Shown: piece after piece, positions 63,102 to 64,000 of the stretch
How the letters are laid out: the number at the start of each line of letters is the position of its first letter
How positions within the stretch are numbered: the first letter of the stretch is position 1
DNA from: Urechidicola vernalis
Lineage (GTDB): Bacteria > Bacteroidota > Bacteroidia > Flavobacteriales > Flavobacteriaceae
DNA length: 64,000 nucleotides
NCBI RefSeq assembly: GCF_031846385.1
Contig: NZ_JAVRHV010000001.1
Span: 620,001-684,000 of the forward strand
Direction of reading: 5' to 3'
Notes under the pieces: generated by a model
What the model saw: the letters and a program-made list of their open reading frames with translations, nothing else
Databases searched by the model: none
What the model was told of the DNA's origin: nothing
Translations under genes and position numbers: made by a program

Positions 63102-63551
63102 ATGGAATCAAATTTAAAAACAACCGTATTAAGCATTCTAGGTCTTTTTCTAATAACTTTTATTGGATACGCCCAAGAAACATACACTATTACCCTAATT
63201 CAAAACAATGATGGGTCTTTTCATTTTGAATCAAGTGATAACGCGACTGTCTTAAACTCTTCTAGTCTTAAAGAATATACCATTCTCGTTTATGAAGAAG
63301 ATGAGGTTATTTGGGAAGGTTTGACTATGAATGATGAGGAATTTGACATTGATGAAATTAACTATGTAAGAGGAAATAAAATTTTTCAAAATGACAAAAT
63401 AAGAGGTCAAAGAGGTAATGGAGATAAAAAAGAAGTTAAAGCAAAGGTAAAGAAAAACAAAAAAAATGTGGATTATACCTATGAGATCGTTTTCACTATT
63501 AATGGTAATCAACAAAGTATAGATCCAAAATTAAAAGTTGGTGAACGCTAA
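63102..63551 (+). CDS. Hypothetical exported protein, 149 aa
   Basis: A signal peptide (LKTTVLSILGLFLITFIGYAQ) is followed by a small mature domain with acidic (EEDEVIWEGLTMNDEEFD) and very basic (KEVKAKVKKNKKNVDYTYE) halves. The frame is open from a TTG at 63054, but the ATG at 63102 sits directly in front of the signal peptide and is preferred. The family is not recognised. Confidence 0.68.
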   Translation: MESNLKTTVLSILGLFLITFIGYAQETYTITLIQNNDGSFHFESSDNATVLNSSSLKEYTILVYEEDEVIWEGLTMNDEEFDIDEINYVRGNKIFQNDKIRGQRGNGDKKEVKAKVKKNKKNVDYTYEIVFTINGNQQSIDPKLKVGER

Positions 63552-63610
63552 TTCTAATTGAATTAAAACTTTATTCTAAACATATTCATTTTTAAAATCG
63601 ATATTCCGAA

Positions 63611-64000
63611 ATGAGGTTATTTTTAGTAATTGTCATTTTTTCCAGTCTTTGTTTTAAATCCTATAGCCAAATTTCGAAAGAAGTAGACAGTTTGACGCAG
63701 ATTTACGAGTCTAACTTATACAATGAAAAAACACAGTTAATTCTTTTAGAGAAACTATCTCATAATCATCCAAATCTTGATTTGGCGATTAAGTATAGTG
63801 ATGAACTAATATTAATGGCGGAAGCTGTTGATTCTACTCAATACTTATTTAAAGGGTTTTTGAATAAAGGAAATGCCCTTAGAATTAAGGGGGATTTAAC
63901 ACATGCCTTGGAAAACTATTTCACTGCTGCCCGCATTATAAAAGAGAGTGATAATGGAAATAGATTAGGAATTATAAACAGTACAATTGCCGATGTATAT
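63611..64000 (+). CDS. Exported TPR protein, N-terminal part (3' end outside window)
   Basis: The first 130 codons are visible. A signal peptide (LFLVIVIFSSLCFKSYSQ) is followed by tetratricopeptide helices (LLEKLSHNHPNLDLAIKYSD, FLNKGNALRIKGDLTHALEN, YFTAARII). In this phylum such beginnings often belong to TPR-containing sensor kinases or LuxR-type regulators, but the decisive C terminus is not in the window. Confidence 0.75.
   Translation, partial: MRLFLVIVIFSSLCFKSYSQISKEVDSLTQIYESNLYNEKTQLILLEKLSHNHPNLDLAIKYSDELILMAEAVDSTQYLFKGFLNKGNALRIKGDLTHALENYFTAARIIKESDNGNRLGIINSTIADVY

Noticed and set aside
1..64000. CRISPR arrays, rRNA, tRNA, insertion sequences, prophage
   Set aside because: I looked for direct repeats with even spacing, tRNA T-loop patterns, transposase motifs and terminal inverted repeats, and found none that convince.

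Overview
The window is a stretch of chromosome from a low-GC member of the Bacteroidota, almost certainly class Flavobacteriia (family Flavobacteriaceae-like). The reasons are: A-rich leaders without Shine-Dalgarno sequences; promoters of the TTTG / TAnnTTTG type; the gliding-motility lipoprotein GldI; CarboxypepD_reg-like outer-membrane proteins; the ftsK-lolA-lptF/G-ribB order; 2TM/LytTR signalling genes; and many small lipoproteins with an SP-II box. It is mainly core chromosome. I see no prophage, insertion sequence, CRISPR array, rRNA or tRNA.

Layout. 1-9.1 kb: end of a methyltransferase, an exported DinB-like protein, glmM with an outer-membrane barrel gene, aqpZ, then a gene-poor region with a WG-repeat protein, a TerB-like protein, a broken hsp20, a 45-codon membrane microprotein, long palindromes and a lipoprotein. 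9.3-16.4 kb: tpx, then ftsK-lolA-lptF/G-ribB-DUF4369 lipoprotein. 16.4-24.9 kb: pepE, two tandem CarboxypepD-like paralogues, lgt-yidD-cysS, meaB, and a run of membrane and pentapeptide proteins of unknown role. 25-30.7 kb, all minus strand: a sulfite-dehydrogenase-like pair, an NrnA-like phosphoesterase, gldI, two further peptidyl-prolyl isomerases and a PAP2 phosphatase. 30.7-42.6 kb: PhoD-like phosphatase, ndk, recF-DUF721, a TPR protein, ribH, mutL, two rhomboid proteases, an EEP nuclease-fold protein, a histidine phosphatase and an M61 peptidase. 42.7-51.7 kb: Na+/H+ antiporter, DEAD-box helicase, guaB, FMN-binding protein, porin, 5'-nucleotidase. 51.7-58.9 kb: rpsA and a DUF2141 / histidine kinase / 2TM / 2TM / LytTR operon. 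59-64 kb: acetyltransferase, acyltransferase, rmuC, CarboxypepD-like protein, a small exported protein and the start of a TPR protein.

The most unusual signals are these. (1) There are three dispersed copies (2062-2175 minus, 8081-8191 plus, 57440-57550 minus) of an undescribed 36-37-residue basic micropeptide family with the core F[ST]NFKNSKRIxWxxxRNF. Two copies share a gap-free 64-bp conserved upstream element, and one copy heads the DUF2141/2TM/LytTR operon. (2) The ribosomal protein S1 gene is about 160 codons longer than usual because a domain that looks like DUF2853 is joined to its N terminus through a Glu/Val-rich linker. (3) A LytS-type histidine kinase is fused to a 2TM domain and followed by two more 2TM genes. 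(4) The hsp20 gene carries both a nonsense codon and a one-base deletion. (5) RibBA has a GTP cyclohydrolase II-like half without the zinc cysteines or catalytic loop.

Family names come from reading motifs by eye. No database search was possible.
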